Shown piece after piece: positions 42,601 to 53,436 of a stretch of 64,000 nucleotides of DNA; within the stretch, counting starts at the first letter, position 1; each line of letters opens with the position of its first letter. Location: positions 21,242,084 through 21,306,083 of the forward strand of contig NC_092362.1 in assembly GCF_030848805.1 (NCBI RefSeq). Reading direction: 5' to 3'. The position numbers and the translations under genes are program-made. Origin of the DNA: Temnothorax longispinosus (taxonomy: Eukaryota; Arthropoda; Insecta; Hymenoptera; Formicidae). The notes beneath the pieces are model-generated. The model saw only the letters and a program-made list of their open reading frames with translations, ran no database searches and was not told the origin of the DNA.

Positions 42601-45173
42601 AGTTCCAATGGTCATAACTATACATGTGAAGCTTAATAGCTCCGCTTATTTTCAGGGATGTAAACCGGTTTCGCTTGTGGATTGCCTGTTTTCCGGTACT
42701 GTGACGCGACAATGAGCGATATGTTTATAATTGCATTCATTGTTCATTCCTTCTCTGTCTGCGATCCGGAAAATATAGCATTTAATTTTCAATAGCTATA
42801 AATATCTGCCGTTAATATGTTTATAAATAAAGTTATGCAATAACGGAATAAAACGTAATACATAAGATCGATATATAACCATGTCTACTACGCTTGTGTC
42901 TTATATATATGTGTACACTGCGTTATTTGTCTACGTAGCCCCTCGTTAAAATATCAATGAAATATCTTAGATGTTTGTCAAAAGACGACGAATTGTCACG
43001 TAAATTATCACGTTGCAACTAAGACATCTCTCAGAAAGATAATGCGATCATGCCGTGACTACTCCAATCGGAGAAAATCATCTTAACAATCCACGACGAC
43101 AAAAGATTTACAAGAAGAAATAAAGTTGGGCATACCGGTATAAATAGCGAGGTACCGTTGCGACCGTATCGGTACCTGAGGGTCGGGGTGATGCGATCGT
43201 GATCGATGTAGATCGTTCTTTCGATCTATCTGCGGCAATCCGTGCCCAGGCAGACCGGTGTGTCTCCACCGGCCGATCGGCAACAATCTACATATACCGG
43301 TAAACTACGCGACGTTTTTACGTACACACATAGCGAGAGACCTTCGTATATATACAAGTGAATAAGTTATACATGCATATATAAATGTAAAACATTTGTA
43401 TAGCGAGATCTGTTTCCGGGTCACGCTACGGCAGGTTGACGCGCCAAAGATATCGACGCTATTGTCTCTCGTGCCCGATATCGGCGATCCTCTCGCATCG
43501 ATTAGCATTGATTTGTGGATCATCGTGATTGGCCTGCGGGACTAGCGCGGCCAATGCCGATTTATTCGGATATGTAGATGGACAGTTGTTACGGTGATTT
43601 TCCGTTTTGCGAACGATCATAGATAATCAGTCAATTCGCTCGCGGTTAGACAAGATCGAGATCGCTCGGTCGTAGACGTAGATCTCACGCATAGGATTCG
43701 TCATGCCTCGATATCTCAATAGTCAAGTGTATATCTGCGCTATATCGCAACTGAACACTTAAGATTTGGTTGCGTAACGCACGGGGTGTCCGCAAATTCT
43801 AATTCGCCGCGGCGTCAACATTGAGAAGAAAAGAGAACAATGGGTGTCGCTCAAAGTTAAAATAAGTTCTGTAGATTTGAATCCGCGCTCTCCTTTCGCC
43901 GCTGGCTACGGTCTATGTAGCTTTAATTGTATCGCAACGATCTCTTGTGAACCGAGAAAGACACCTGCGCGACCAACGAGAGTCGCAGCTGATATCCGAG
44001 TCTTCCAGATTGCGTAACGATTCATGCCTAACAAAGTGTGGGACTCGGTGTATTAGAGCCGGTAAACGCGCGGGGACCCTTAGATTCAACTCGTACCTCT
44101 TTCTTTCTCCGACGAGCGAAATCGTATAAACCGCGAAGATAAGATCTACCTCGACCACGCCTCGAGAGAAGGATCGAACTGTCTCTTCCGTATACGTCGA
44201 AATCGTTTTTGACGTATCCCGCGAGGATTAGCATAAGGTGCGTCTCGCAGGCTCATTGTCTCAGGGTTTTGCATTTCATTTACGTAAGAGCATGATGAAT
44301 AACAGAAGCCATCATTCGACACTAACTAACGTTAGACAATAGTCTGCACCAAACGATTCCTTATTGGAGCCCGCTTCATTTCAACGCTTATACTCTAATA
44401 ATATTGTAATTTTCATACGTACACGTAATGCAAAACTTGCAAACCTTTAATATAGTCTACTAGAGAATACCCCTCGCCTAGAGAATACGGAAAATAAATT
44501 TACATACGACGTAAAGTTTACGTTCTAAGATTTTCGCAATTATTAATTCTAATTTTATATCAAGCAGAGATGTACAATGTAAATGTTTAATATTAATTTA
44601 ATTAATATTTGTGACGATCAACTACCTATTTTTCTACAATGTGTAAATAAAAATTGTAAACAAACACTTTCACCTAATGCAATTTCAATTTCTTAGCAAT
44701 AATAACTGCAACCGCACTCTTACGTTTTTCTGCGTTACTCTTAAATCTTATCTCTAGCAGATACTTTTATCCACAATAGATATTCTTCTCTACATTCTTT
44801 TGTACTGTATTAATTTCTATTATATTGTTGTACTATTTATCTGCTATAGATATTGTAATGACTATTCCGAAACGTTACTATCATATATTCGTCTTTTCTA
44901 CTATATGTGCTGATAGTTATATATCGGTAGTAGATAGAAGAAATTATTCGTCTTCTCTACTTTGCCGAGACTCTGTGGGTAATACTGATACTCATTCATA
45001 TTATGGGAAGAAACTCACAGAGGGACTCAAATCAGTTAAAAGAATGCTTTCTCATAAAACCAACAAGACCCACAAAATACTCCAGTTTAAAAATTTAAAC
45101 TTGCAGACGCTAAAGTCATGTGAATCAAATAAGAGTTGCTCAAGGGTGCTTCAATTCTTTATTTCGGCCTAAT

Positions 45174-45787
45174 TACTTCACTCGGAAAAGAGAATCGTTC
45201 AAACTGTGATCACAAATAACATCCTTGACAGTGACAGTGTATACGGCCATGTTGCAAACGTATTAAACAGCTGACCGTGAGAAAGATAACTAAAAGGATT
45301 TTTTCGTCTATTCATGAGAGATTTCAATGTTTTTAAAAAATACATTTCAATACTGTCATCAGGAACATAGAATTATTAAAGTCAGCAAGACTCCCTGTGA
45401 TTATTTCAAAGAAAATGCTGCCACGTACTCCGTATTCAGAGACGGACCTGCATTATCGATCCGAGGGGTCGAAAAACGCCGGCGTATTATTTAGGAAATA
45501 AGAAATATTAAAACTTCGCTTCTTCGCGGCTGCTCAAGGCGAGCCAGTGCGTAATTTCTATGATATGAGCTGACTCACATCTCGCACGTAGTAAGTTAAG
45601 TATCGCCTCTCACCGTACCTCCGCACAGGTTCCACGCATGTGTGTTAATGCGCGGGTTGTGAGGTCATACACCCACCTTCACAGGTGGTTCGTTTTTCAT
45701 TCAAACCGTGCAGAACGTTGTAAGACGAACGCGCAACGAACGTCTTAACAATATCCGGTCGGTTCTAGTAAAGTTTCTTTTTACACA
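45174..45787 (+). promoter_or_regulatory. Upstream region and 5' UTR of Eogt
   Basis: This segment precedes the Eogt start codon and should hold its promoter and 5' UTR. A dyad of E-box-like halves (CCACCT at 45673-45678, AGGTGG at 45683-45688) contains CAGGTG, the core bound by Snail/ZEB-type and bHLH factors. I could not identify a TATA box or fix the transcription start. Confidence 0.4.
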
Positions 45788-48502
45788 ATGATCATGAGGA
45801 CGTTGTTCGCGGTTCATCCTGTGTCACTGGTGCTTGTATTTACGGTCACTGCCATTGGCGGCAATTACACAGATATCAATCTACCGCACGAGCATGTCAA
45901 GTATTATTTCAACTCTTTTCCCACGGTAGCAGAAAAATGCCGCAATGATGCGACGTGTCCATATAAGGTAAGATTATATTTAATATTAAATTCTTGACAT
46001 ATTTTTTTCATTTTGTATAATATTTAAAACATATTATATACAATTTTATTTAAAAATTGATTTCTGTGGATTTCGCATTTACATAATATTATTCACATAT
46101 TCATTTGAATTAAAAGATTCTTGAACATTTTTTACATGATTTATATAATTCATTAAAAGTTTCAAATTTATAATACATTCAGGATAGTCTCGATACTAAA
46201 GCATGTTGGGGCTACGAGGAAGATTGCAAAGCAGAAAATTCTTTTTCCATTCCGCATTGCCCAGGAGATCATAAGGGCTGGGTCGCCACAAAGAGAGCTC
46301 AGTTAGATACATATTACGCACAAGGCGATTTCGGATACGTGCGCGATCAAAGGAAGGAAATGATGCTTTTATGTGAACCATTATTTGTGGTAAGTTTACT
46401 ATATAATTATTTATAATATATTACTTATGATATGAATCTGACGTCATACGCGGAACGCAAAAAGATAATAAACTTGATATCTTGATCGGATTTTACTTTT
46501 TTCAGGATGATTCATCCTTGGAGTGTTCGGAGCATATGCGGTTCTGCAGAGCGAGAAACGTGATGCTAAATTTCACAGATTTGCTGAATCGAAAGGAACC
46601 CATACGATACAAAATGGATGTACTAAAAGAAGGTGAAATTGGTGGCTACTGCACGTGAGTGAATATCAGCGAGCAAAACAGATCATCTATACGAGGAATT
46701 GGAAAGTGTCTAACTCTCTCTTCTGCGATCAGGCTGAACGAAAAAAGATTACAAGAAAACGCAGATCACATTAGTCCATTACAGTCTTGGGGACCAGAAT
46801 TACGAAACTTTCGAAAATTACATCACCGGCCGATTGTCCACGGCGACTGTGATATCGTCATTGAGAAACCGACTTTTATCATGAAGATAGATGCCAGTAA
46901 GTTTGAAGGCATTTGCAAAAAGAATGTCAGATAAATTACGGTTCACATTCGCCACTTCGTTAAAGTCGCTTTTTGTTTTAGTAGTAAACATGTACCATCA
47001 CTTTTGCGACTTTTTCAACTTGTACGCATCATTGCACGTGAATCTCTCGCACCCATCTGCCTTCGATAAAGATAATCATATACTCATCTGGGAAAGTTAT
47101 AGGTAACAAGCATAAAACGAATCATAAAACAAAATTGACACAAACATGTAAAATGAAGATTACGACCCGTTAGATACTGAATTACATTTTGCTTTTAGCT
47201 ATCGATCGGCGTTCCAAGATACCTTCGAAGCATTCACGAGAAATCCATTATGGGATTTAAAAACATTTCGAGGCGAAACAGTGTGCTTCAGGAACTTGGT
47301 GTTTCCTTTACTGCCGCGAATGATCTTCGGCCTATTCTACAATACACCACTAGTACTAGCATTGTATATCATTTCACCGAGATGATCCATACTCCAAAAA
47401 AGAATATCAATTATTAGAAAATATTGTTTTAGATTTATGGCTGTGAAAAATCCGGATTGTTCAAAGCTTTTGGTGATCATGTGTTGCATCGACTTCAAAT
47501 ACCTGTTCATCAAAGGAAAGATCGGAGAATTCGTGTGACATTGCTGAGTAGAGATACGCAGTACAGAAAGATTTTAAACGAAAATGAACTGGTAAACGCT
47601 TTGAAGGAGAACCCGGAGTATAAAGTTAGGAAGGTAATACTCAAATAGAAAAATATAATTATCTTTAACATTCTGTTATATGTCACAACACGTTCTTTTT
47701 GCAGGTGGTGTATAATAAAAATGTATCATTCAAAAAGCAGTTAGAAATTACTAGGAATTCTGATATTTTTATCGGTATTCATGGCGCTGGCTTAACGCAT
47801 TTAATGTTTTTGCCTGATTGGGCAGCAGTGTTCGAAATGTAAGATATGTTATGAAACATTAAAAAGTATATGATTGCGAATAGTAAAATCATACATTTCA
47901 ATTATTTTCCGCAGATACAATTGCGAAGATCCTAATTGCTACAAAGATCTTGCACGGTTGAGAGGTGTAAAATATTTCACATGGAAAGATACGTCAAGAT
48001 TAGTGCAACAAGACCCGGTATGTCCGTACAGATTTTTCGCTAAAATAATATAAGGTTTGATAACTTAGTTTTATTATAATCAAAGAAAAATTTGGTGATA
48101 AATAAGAGCGATACTATAATAGATATTTGTGACATTTTTGTAAGTCTTTTCTATTCCATTTTATTTCCTCACTGATTTAAACTATGATTAAAGTTTTGTC
48201 ATTAAATGTAAACATGTAAACATACTTAAACAGTTTATAATTTACAGGGGACACATCCTGATGGCGGAGCTCACGCCAAGTTTACAAACTACAGCTTCGA
48301 CGTTAAAGAATTTCTCAGAATTGTTTCGCTTGCAAGAAATCACGTGAAGCACCACAATGCATTTAGGAAGTTTAACAATTCTCATGGCAAAATACAAAAT
48401 GACACTAAGACGACGGATAATGAAGATTTAGTACAACCTTCCAATGCTAAAGAACCGATACGATTACAAAAATCTGATATATTATCCAAAGATGAATTAT
48501 GA
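45788..48502 (+). CDS. Eogt: EGF domain-specific O-linked GlcNAc transferase
   Basis: Transfers O-GlcNAc from UDP-GlcNAc to Ser/Thr of EGF repeats in the ER lumen; in flies and mammals it modifies matrix proteins such as Dumpy and Notch-type receptors. Ten coding exons join in frame into 555 aa: 45788-45967, 46183-46389, 46506-46654, 46733-46896, 46982-47102, 47199-47352, 47433-47633, 47705-47838, 47915-48017, 48248-48502. All junctions are GT-AG. Residues 1-24 form a hydrophobic signal peptide and an NYT sequon follows at 26. The middle matches EOGT (NMYHHFCDF, PLLPRM, GLFYNTPL). HGAGLTH (about 418-424) and FLPDWAAVFE are the conserved GT61 block. The protein ends exactly in KDEL, the ER-retrieval signal. 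It is about 28 residues longer than the human protein (527), mostly from a polar, low-complexity linker before KDEL. The start ATG is the first in-frame Met, with a second Met two codons later. The exon 6 donor (CTA|GTACTAG) is weak. Identity is very sure; the N-terminal exon is slightly less so. Confidence 0.96.
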
Positions 48503-48621
48503 ACAGGACTCTTAGGCACTAAATTAAGACGATAAGGTATGGTAACAGAACGTGATCTAAAATGCATTTGTTGATCGAATTTCTTATATACTTAGTACTA
48601 GTTTTATACTAATGTACATAC

Positions 48622-48639
48622 TTTATTTTGATAAATAAA
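48622..48639. terminator. Dyad polyadenylation signal between Eogt and PIGW
   Basis: TTTATTT, TGAT, AAATAAA forms a perfect dyad. It gives AATAAA on the plus strand (48634-48639), 132 bp after the Eogt stop, and AATAAA on the minus strand (48622-48627), about 350 bp after the PIGW stop. It is the obvious signal for Eogt. For PIGW, ATTAAA-type alternatives on the minus strand near 48748 and 48843 also exist. Confidence 0.6.
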
Positions 48640-48974
48640 ATTAATGCGCGATAGATCGCGATATGTCTGTGTTGCATTTAGCAGTACTTTCTCTTAATTA
48701 TTAATTCGTAGTTAAGTTTAAATATACGATATCTGTATATAATATTTAATTACGTATTTATATTTGGCCACATAATAACTATAACGTAATCTTTCTCTAT
48801 AAGGAAAAACAAAAAATATATTAACAAAATTCACTGTACACGTTTTAATATAATCACATATAATGTCTTCAACAAAGACTTATGGAAGAATATTGTTATC
48901 AGCAAGATCGTCAAAATCTCGATCAAACATTGTAAATTCATTAAAATCGACTCATTACCATTTTTGCATATACT

Positions 48975-50549
48975 TCACAGTTTGATCGGTATCTTGAGCC
49001 TATAAAGTATCAATGTTGAAACTATACTCACAGCCATATATATAATTAATATTAATAGAGCTACCAATTGTTTGGTATACAACGTATGTATTGACATATT
49101 GACAAGACCGGTCATAACGTTACTAACAAGAAAAAAGAATAGGCCGTTGTAATTTATAGCATCAAAAATCTCTAAAGATCTCCTGATTACACATTCATCA
49201 TTTTCCTCTCTCTCACTCTCCCCATGTTTCTTTAAATTCAAACGCAAATTTTTACGCAATTTCTCTGTTTTGCTTTCAATGCTAGACTCGTTTATCGCGC
49301 AATCAATTACATCTAGCACAAGTTCTACGAGCAGCAACAAACTAAGTAGTATAGTTGCTAGAATTACTATCCACATGCAGTACCCGGCATTGGCTAATCT
49401 TCTTGAAATCTTAAAATCGCAGAATAATGTCGTGATGCAAGTTTGTGCGGAGATCAAAGACAATTTAATACACAGCAACATAGACTCATTACAATGAGTG
49501 TAGCCCATTCCAAATTCATAACCATACAGTTTCAGAGAAATATTCATATTCGATCTCGTGTGCGAACTTTGATATGTTGAATGTATCAATCTTCCAATAG
49601 CTACGCCAACAAAATACAGTCCTACGTAACCGGGTACGGAAATTAGGCCCTCTCGATTGGCAGATATAAAGTCGTCTCTCGGCCCGTCCCACGCCAAAAT
49701 CCACGTCTTTAAATCTTTAAAGCTCATAGTGTATTCGTGCATCCACAATATCCATATACCTGAGAGTAACGAATACTTCGAGCTAATACTGCTGATAATC
49801 ATGCTACTGAACAACTTGACGATAGCTAAAGTTATAAAAAAGTTCCAATGAACGCCGTACTCGGTAACGTGCTTCTGATATCCTACGTACTCGACTACTG
49901 CGATACGTCCGAAGCCCAACACCAAGAGGGGCACGCAACTTCGGAAGCAATTTTTCATATTTTTCGTCAAAGTTTCCTGAAATCCTCCTCGACGGAAGGT
50001 AGAAAAGTCTCGAGCCTCTGGCGCGACCAACGCATTTGCCAATATGAACAACCCGACACCCGTATCCATTAGACTGTATCCAAACGCTTCTGTCTTGGCG
50101 AACTTGCGTGGAAAGATACGAAAATCGACGGCTAATATGCAAATCGCAGTAATAATGTTAGTCAACGCGCGAAAATGAGTTACGAAGGGCCTTTTGCCGG
50201 TAACCGGCCGCACACGGGTTGAATTCGGGAGATTAATCCGCTTGTTTAGCAGCAGCATTATGTTTAGCAGAGAGATCGATATCATTATCACGCATACGCT
50301 ACCGATGTGTCCCGATAATATCGTACAGCACAAGATAATCGGGATGACGGTTAGCATGAACTCTATGACGACTCTCACATTTTCGTGGGTGTACTTCTTA
50401 AGGATTCCCAGAGTCGTTGTTGCTAATAAGACGCCGCATACGGATGGCAGAAGCGTGAAAATCACCTCTTCCGGTGTCGTGCCTCCGTGATTGGAAACGA
50501 ACGCTTCTTGCTCGAGTCGGTATTGTTCCTTGCTCACCGGCGGCGTCAT
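48975..50549 (-). CDS. PIGW: GPI-anchor inositol acyltransferase (PIG-W)
   Basis: A multi-spanning ER membrane enzyme that adds an acyl chain, usually palmitate, to the inositol of GlcN-PI early in GPI-anchor synthesis. It is a single uninterrupted coding exon of 524 aa (human 504 aa, also intronless in its coding part). I start at the first in-frame ATG (50549). The frame stays open 13 codons further up, but only from TTG. Family hallmarks are an N-terminal EAFVSNHGGTT segment, AVDFRIFPRKFAKTE (about 140-154), SLMDTGVG, TEYGVHWNFF (about 229-238) and SANREG. Many hydrophobic segments fit the roughly 13 membrane spans of the family. A polar, charged loop lies near residues 425-450 (ESKTEKLRKN, then ESEREENDE). 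It is convergent with Eogt (472 bp stop to stop) and divergent from WRNIP1. An out-of-frame ATG (50571) lies 22 bp upstream. Confidence 0.96.
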   Translation of the reverse strand: MTPPVSKEQYRLEQEAFVSNHGGTTPEEVIFTLLPSVCGVLLATTTLGILKKYTHENVRVVIEFMLTVIPIILCCTILSGHIGSVCVIMISISLLNIMLLLNKRINLPNSTRVRPVTGKRPFVTHFRALTNIITAICILAVDFRIFPRKFAKTEAFGYSLMDTGVGLFILANALVAPEARDFSTFRRGGFQETLTKNMKNCFRSCVPLLVLGFGRIAVVEYVGYQKHVTEYGVHWNFFITLAIVKLFSSMIISSISSKYSLLSGIWILWMHEYTMSFKDLKTWILAWDGPRDDFISANREGLISVPGYVGLYFVGVAIGRLIHSTYQSSHTRSNMNISLKLYGYEFGMGYTHCNESMLLCIKLSLISAQTCITTLFCDFKISRRLANAGYCMWIVILATILLSLLLLVELVLDVIDCAINESSIESKTEKLRKNLRLNLKKHGESEREENDECVIRRSLEIFDAINYNGLFFFLVSNVMTGLVNMSIHTLYTKQLVALLILIIYMAVSIVSTLILYRLKIPIKL

Positions 50550-51128
50550 CGCCAAATCGAATTTCAGGCATTCTACGAGCGTGCCCAACCCAGCTATAAT
50601 TTTGCGCAGTTGAAGAAAGTATACCTGACAAATAAAGAACTTACGGTTGCTCGGATGATCTGCCCGTTAATTCATCACTCGCGTGTTTCGTCACGCGTGT
50701 GATAAATATTCATTGAATGCCAATTCTGCACGAAAAATTTGATATCAATGTTGTACACGACACATGTTCATATTGCCGTAGATGGCAGCACTTTGCCTTT
50801 TTTTTTAATTGTATTCTACTCTGTGCGCGATTTGACGAGAAAGAATATATCAATGAATTCAGTGGTCTTTCATTAATTGTCAAAGTTGTGTCAAAACGTC
50901 GTCAAAATCTTATGATTATTGCAATAGAATGTGATTAATTTAATTACATATTATGTTAAAAAACGACACATGATAATATCGCTGTATTGAAAAAATAATA
51001 CGCATATTTTTTATTTATTAATATTAGCGTACCTATCGTTACCTGCTGTTTGTTCAAATATTTAAACAAATATATATATTTGGTACATAAACAGAGAATG
51101 ACATAACCAAAAAAAAAAACAGAGTTAC
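50550..51128. promoter_or_regulatory. Shared divergent promoter region of PIGW and WRNIP1
   Basis: These 579 bp separate the start codons of two genes pointing away from each other and must contain both promoters and 5' UTRs. The PIGW side (to about 50720) is more CpG-rich and the WRNIP1 side is AT-rich, ending in an A11 run just before the WRNIP1 ATG. A small inverted repeat (CAAATATTTAAACAAATATATATATTTG type) lies near 51055-51082. I could not place a TATA box or initiator for either gene. Confidence 0.6.
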
Positions 51129-52635
51129 ATGGAAGTGAAAACTAAGAGATCATTTCCTTTTGATGAGGATTTTGTCACGAATAATCAAGTGAAAAAATTT
51201 AAAGTACATATTAATGAAACGCGGAACAGTATCAACAACATGTCTGAACATAATTTTACAAAACGTTCCAAAGTACAATCCTCAGAGGCATCGAAACGTG
51301 TTTCACTTGTCGAAAAGATGAGGCCAACGAGTATTGCGGCTTATGTGGGACAGAAACAAATTATTGGCCCAGACACTGTTTTGAGCTACTTATTGGAAAA
51401 AGGAGAGATTTCTAGCATGATATTCTGGGGTCCACCTGGATGTGGAAAGGTAAAGCTAGTTTTACTCTTCACTTTTACAGCTGCCTTGTAATAACCATCT
51501 ACAATTTATATTTCAGACATCCTTGACGAATATAATAGCATGTTTAAGCAGAGAATTAACGAGTAACAACGTGCACATTGTGAATCTATCTGCAGCCAAT
51601 TCCGGTGTAAAAAGCATAAGGGAAGCTGTTACCGCAGCGAAGAACAAATCAAAATTCGGATGCAAGACCATTGTCTTCATGGATGAAATTCATTGTTTCA
51701 ATAAGCTTCAGCAAGATATATTCCTGCCACACGTAGAGGCAGGAACGTTCACTTTAATTGGGTGTACCACCGAAAATCCGTCTTACAGCTTAAATCCAGC
51801 TCTGTTAAGTCGCTGTCGCGTATTTGTGTTCAATAAATTAACGGAACGCAATGTAACAGAGATTCTTTATAAGGCAATAGAGTGCATAAATGGTGGCACG
51901 CTCGATGCACAAGAAAAAGAACTGACAAACAGCAGAAAACAGATTAAATTTCACTCCAATACAAAACACAAATTTCATGTTGATAATAATACAGTACAGT
52001 GGCTAGCAGAAGCATGCGATGGCGATGCACGTGTAGCTCTGAATGCTTTAGAATTAGCAACGCTTGCGAAGCAGGCAGGTGGATCAAAAGCATCATACAA
52101 TAATAATGTAACAATAACTCTGAAAGATATTAAGGAAGGTTTAAAAAAAACGCATGTGCTTTCTGAAAAAGAAACCAATCAGAGCCATCATATGTATTCG
52201 GCGCTTCATAAATCAATAAGAGCTGGTAAGGCAAGTGCTTCTCTGTACTGGATGGCTAGAATTATGGCAGCTAAGGAAGATCCGGTAAACATTGCGAGAC
52301 GGCTGGTTAGAATATCTAGTGAAGACATTGGTCTAGCGGATCCAGACGCTTTAGGTAAAGAAACGAAATTTATTTTTCGTAGTGTATATGTAACTAAAGT
52401 GTGTTTAAAAAATTCAGGTGTAGCTGTTCATACAATGCATGGCTGTCAAATGATTGGTATGCCAGAGTGTGACGTGCTTTTGGGACAATGCACGGTTTAC
52501 TTAGCGAAAGCACCGAAATCTCGATCGATATACCATGCATTAAAAGCAGCTGAGAAAATGATTTCGGAATGTAAAGGTCCTCAACCTGCCGTGCCATTAC
52601 ATATGAGACATAACTCAGCAGACAAAGCTATATAG
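51129..52635 (+). CDS. WRNIP1: ATPase WRNIP1 (RarA/MgsA-type AAA+)
   Basis: AAA+ ATPase of the replication-factor-C/RarA type that acts at stalled replication forks in the nucleus. Coding exons are 51129-51449, 51517-52354 and 52418-52635 (458 aa). Walker A GPPGCGKT is at 101-108 and is split by intron 1 (67 bp). Walker B FMDEIH is at 161-166, sensor-1 region TTEN at 191-194 and arginine-finger SRC at 205-207. The C-terminal MgsA-type part has DGDARVALNALE, SEDIGLADP and MIGMPECDVLL. I infer intron 2 (52355-52417, 63 bp) because the unspliced frame inserts 21 residues exactly where the family reads DPDAL followed by a helix. The intron has GT-AG ends and no stop. Oddities: no cysteine before residue 98, so no N-terminal UBZ zinc finger. 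The protein stops after PLHMRHNSADKAI, where relatives continue into LGYGKGYKYNP and a further tail (human 665 aa). An AATAAA soon after the stop argues that the end is real. Confidence 0.94.
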
Positions 52636-52701
52636 AGTAGATTCGATAAAATTTATACTTTGTTCTTTGCATAATCATTACTAATTTATCGTTTTTGTAA
52701 T

Positions 52702-52707
52702 AATAAA
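52702..52707 (+). terminator. WRNIP1 polyadenylation signal
   Basis: AATAAA 67 bp after the WRNIP1 stop codon, in AT-rich DNA. It supports termination of the gene here and not at a further downstream coding exon. Confidence 0.65.
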
Positions 52708-53436
52708 TTTTTATAACAAATCCTTGTCTTGTAAATATTAGTAATTTAACAAACCAAGAAAGTGTGGAATCTGTTTATTTATAGAACCGCAGTGTACCGA
52801 TATTTTTCAAGAAAAGCAGAGCTTGTAAATAATTAAGACTTATATTTTGTACGCTCTTTTGTTATACATTTATTTCTAGTTGGTTAAAGAAACCATCAAC
52901 CTCCAAACATTTAAGCAAATTAAGCCAAAATTATTATCAATCCCTATTCTAACCTGAGATTGAGTGATTGCAATTGTCAGATTGAGCATGCTTAATCGAT
53001 ATATTCATTATTTGTTATTCTATCAATTATTAATATTTAATAAATTATTTAACTATCAATTATCAATTCGCACTCACCTATTTGCGAACCTTTGTAATCC
53101 CTCTCAGCATGTTACAATTTACAATGCGATGTCGTGGATACAGGTTTGATATTAGCGCGCCGCTGGTGCAACTGACCAATGATGTTAGGTACTAAATGTA
53201 AACCACCGACCATTGGCTGACGCTCCTTTTGTCAGGCAAATATATAGTGCACACTGTGGAACTTGGAATTGTCACTGTAGTCGTGTGTGATATGTAGCGA
53301 TCACTTCTACCAGAGAGAAACCTGAGAGAGGCCATCCCGGCCTTTTTCGTGTGTTGCTGTGTTGCATTTTCCGACGCGCCGCCTGAGAAAGTGCAACTCA
53401 ACTACGTCGTATCGCTCGGTAATCGCACATGGTTTG
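52708..53436 (+). promoter_or_regulatory. Spacer and likely slmo promoter, left of the gap
   Basis: The AT-rich spacer to about 53140 shows nothing of note. From 53150 composition changes to GC-richer DNA with a CCAAT box (53174, GACCAATGA) and an inverted one (ATTGG at 53214, within ACCATTGGCTGA) about 40 bp apart, a typical NF-Y-like arrangement. Together with slmo lying downstream this suggests a promoter. The assembly gap prevents placing the transcription start. Confidence 0.4.

Larger units (their letters stand above)
34501..45173. other. Non-coding stretch, no gene recognised
   Basis: No coding exon could be supported. AT-rich spacers are near 35560-35640, 36770-37020, 37540-37830, 38520-38790, 38990-39130, 40590-41040, 42720-43060 and 44380-45080. 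A minus-strand frame 42348-41917 (143 codons, Arg/Ser-rich) and a plus frame 44825-45172 (115 codons, first ATG at 44858) show no domain. The latter lies 600 bp upstream of Eogt in AT-rich DNA. A perfect 8-bp-arm dyad (TCGATAGC GT GCTATCGA) sits at 41810-41827. Confidence 0.55.

Noticed and set aside
49804..50142. Overlapping frames inside PIGW on both strands
   Set aside because: They are shadows of the 524-codon PIGW frame, which has clear family motifs along its length.
50717..50938. C-S-Y-C...H...C sequence upstream of WRNIP1 as a missing UBZ exon
   Set aside because: The Cys/His spacing (C-x2-C-x4-H-x6-C) does not fit a UBZ4 finger, the frame is separated by AT-rich DNA with no convincing splice sites, and the rest of the frame has no similarity.
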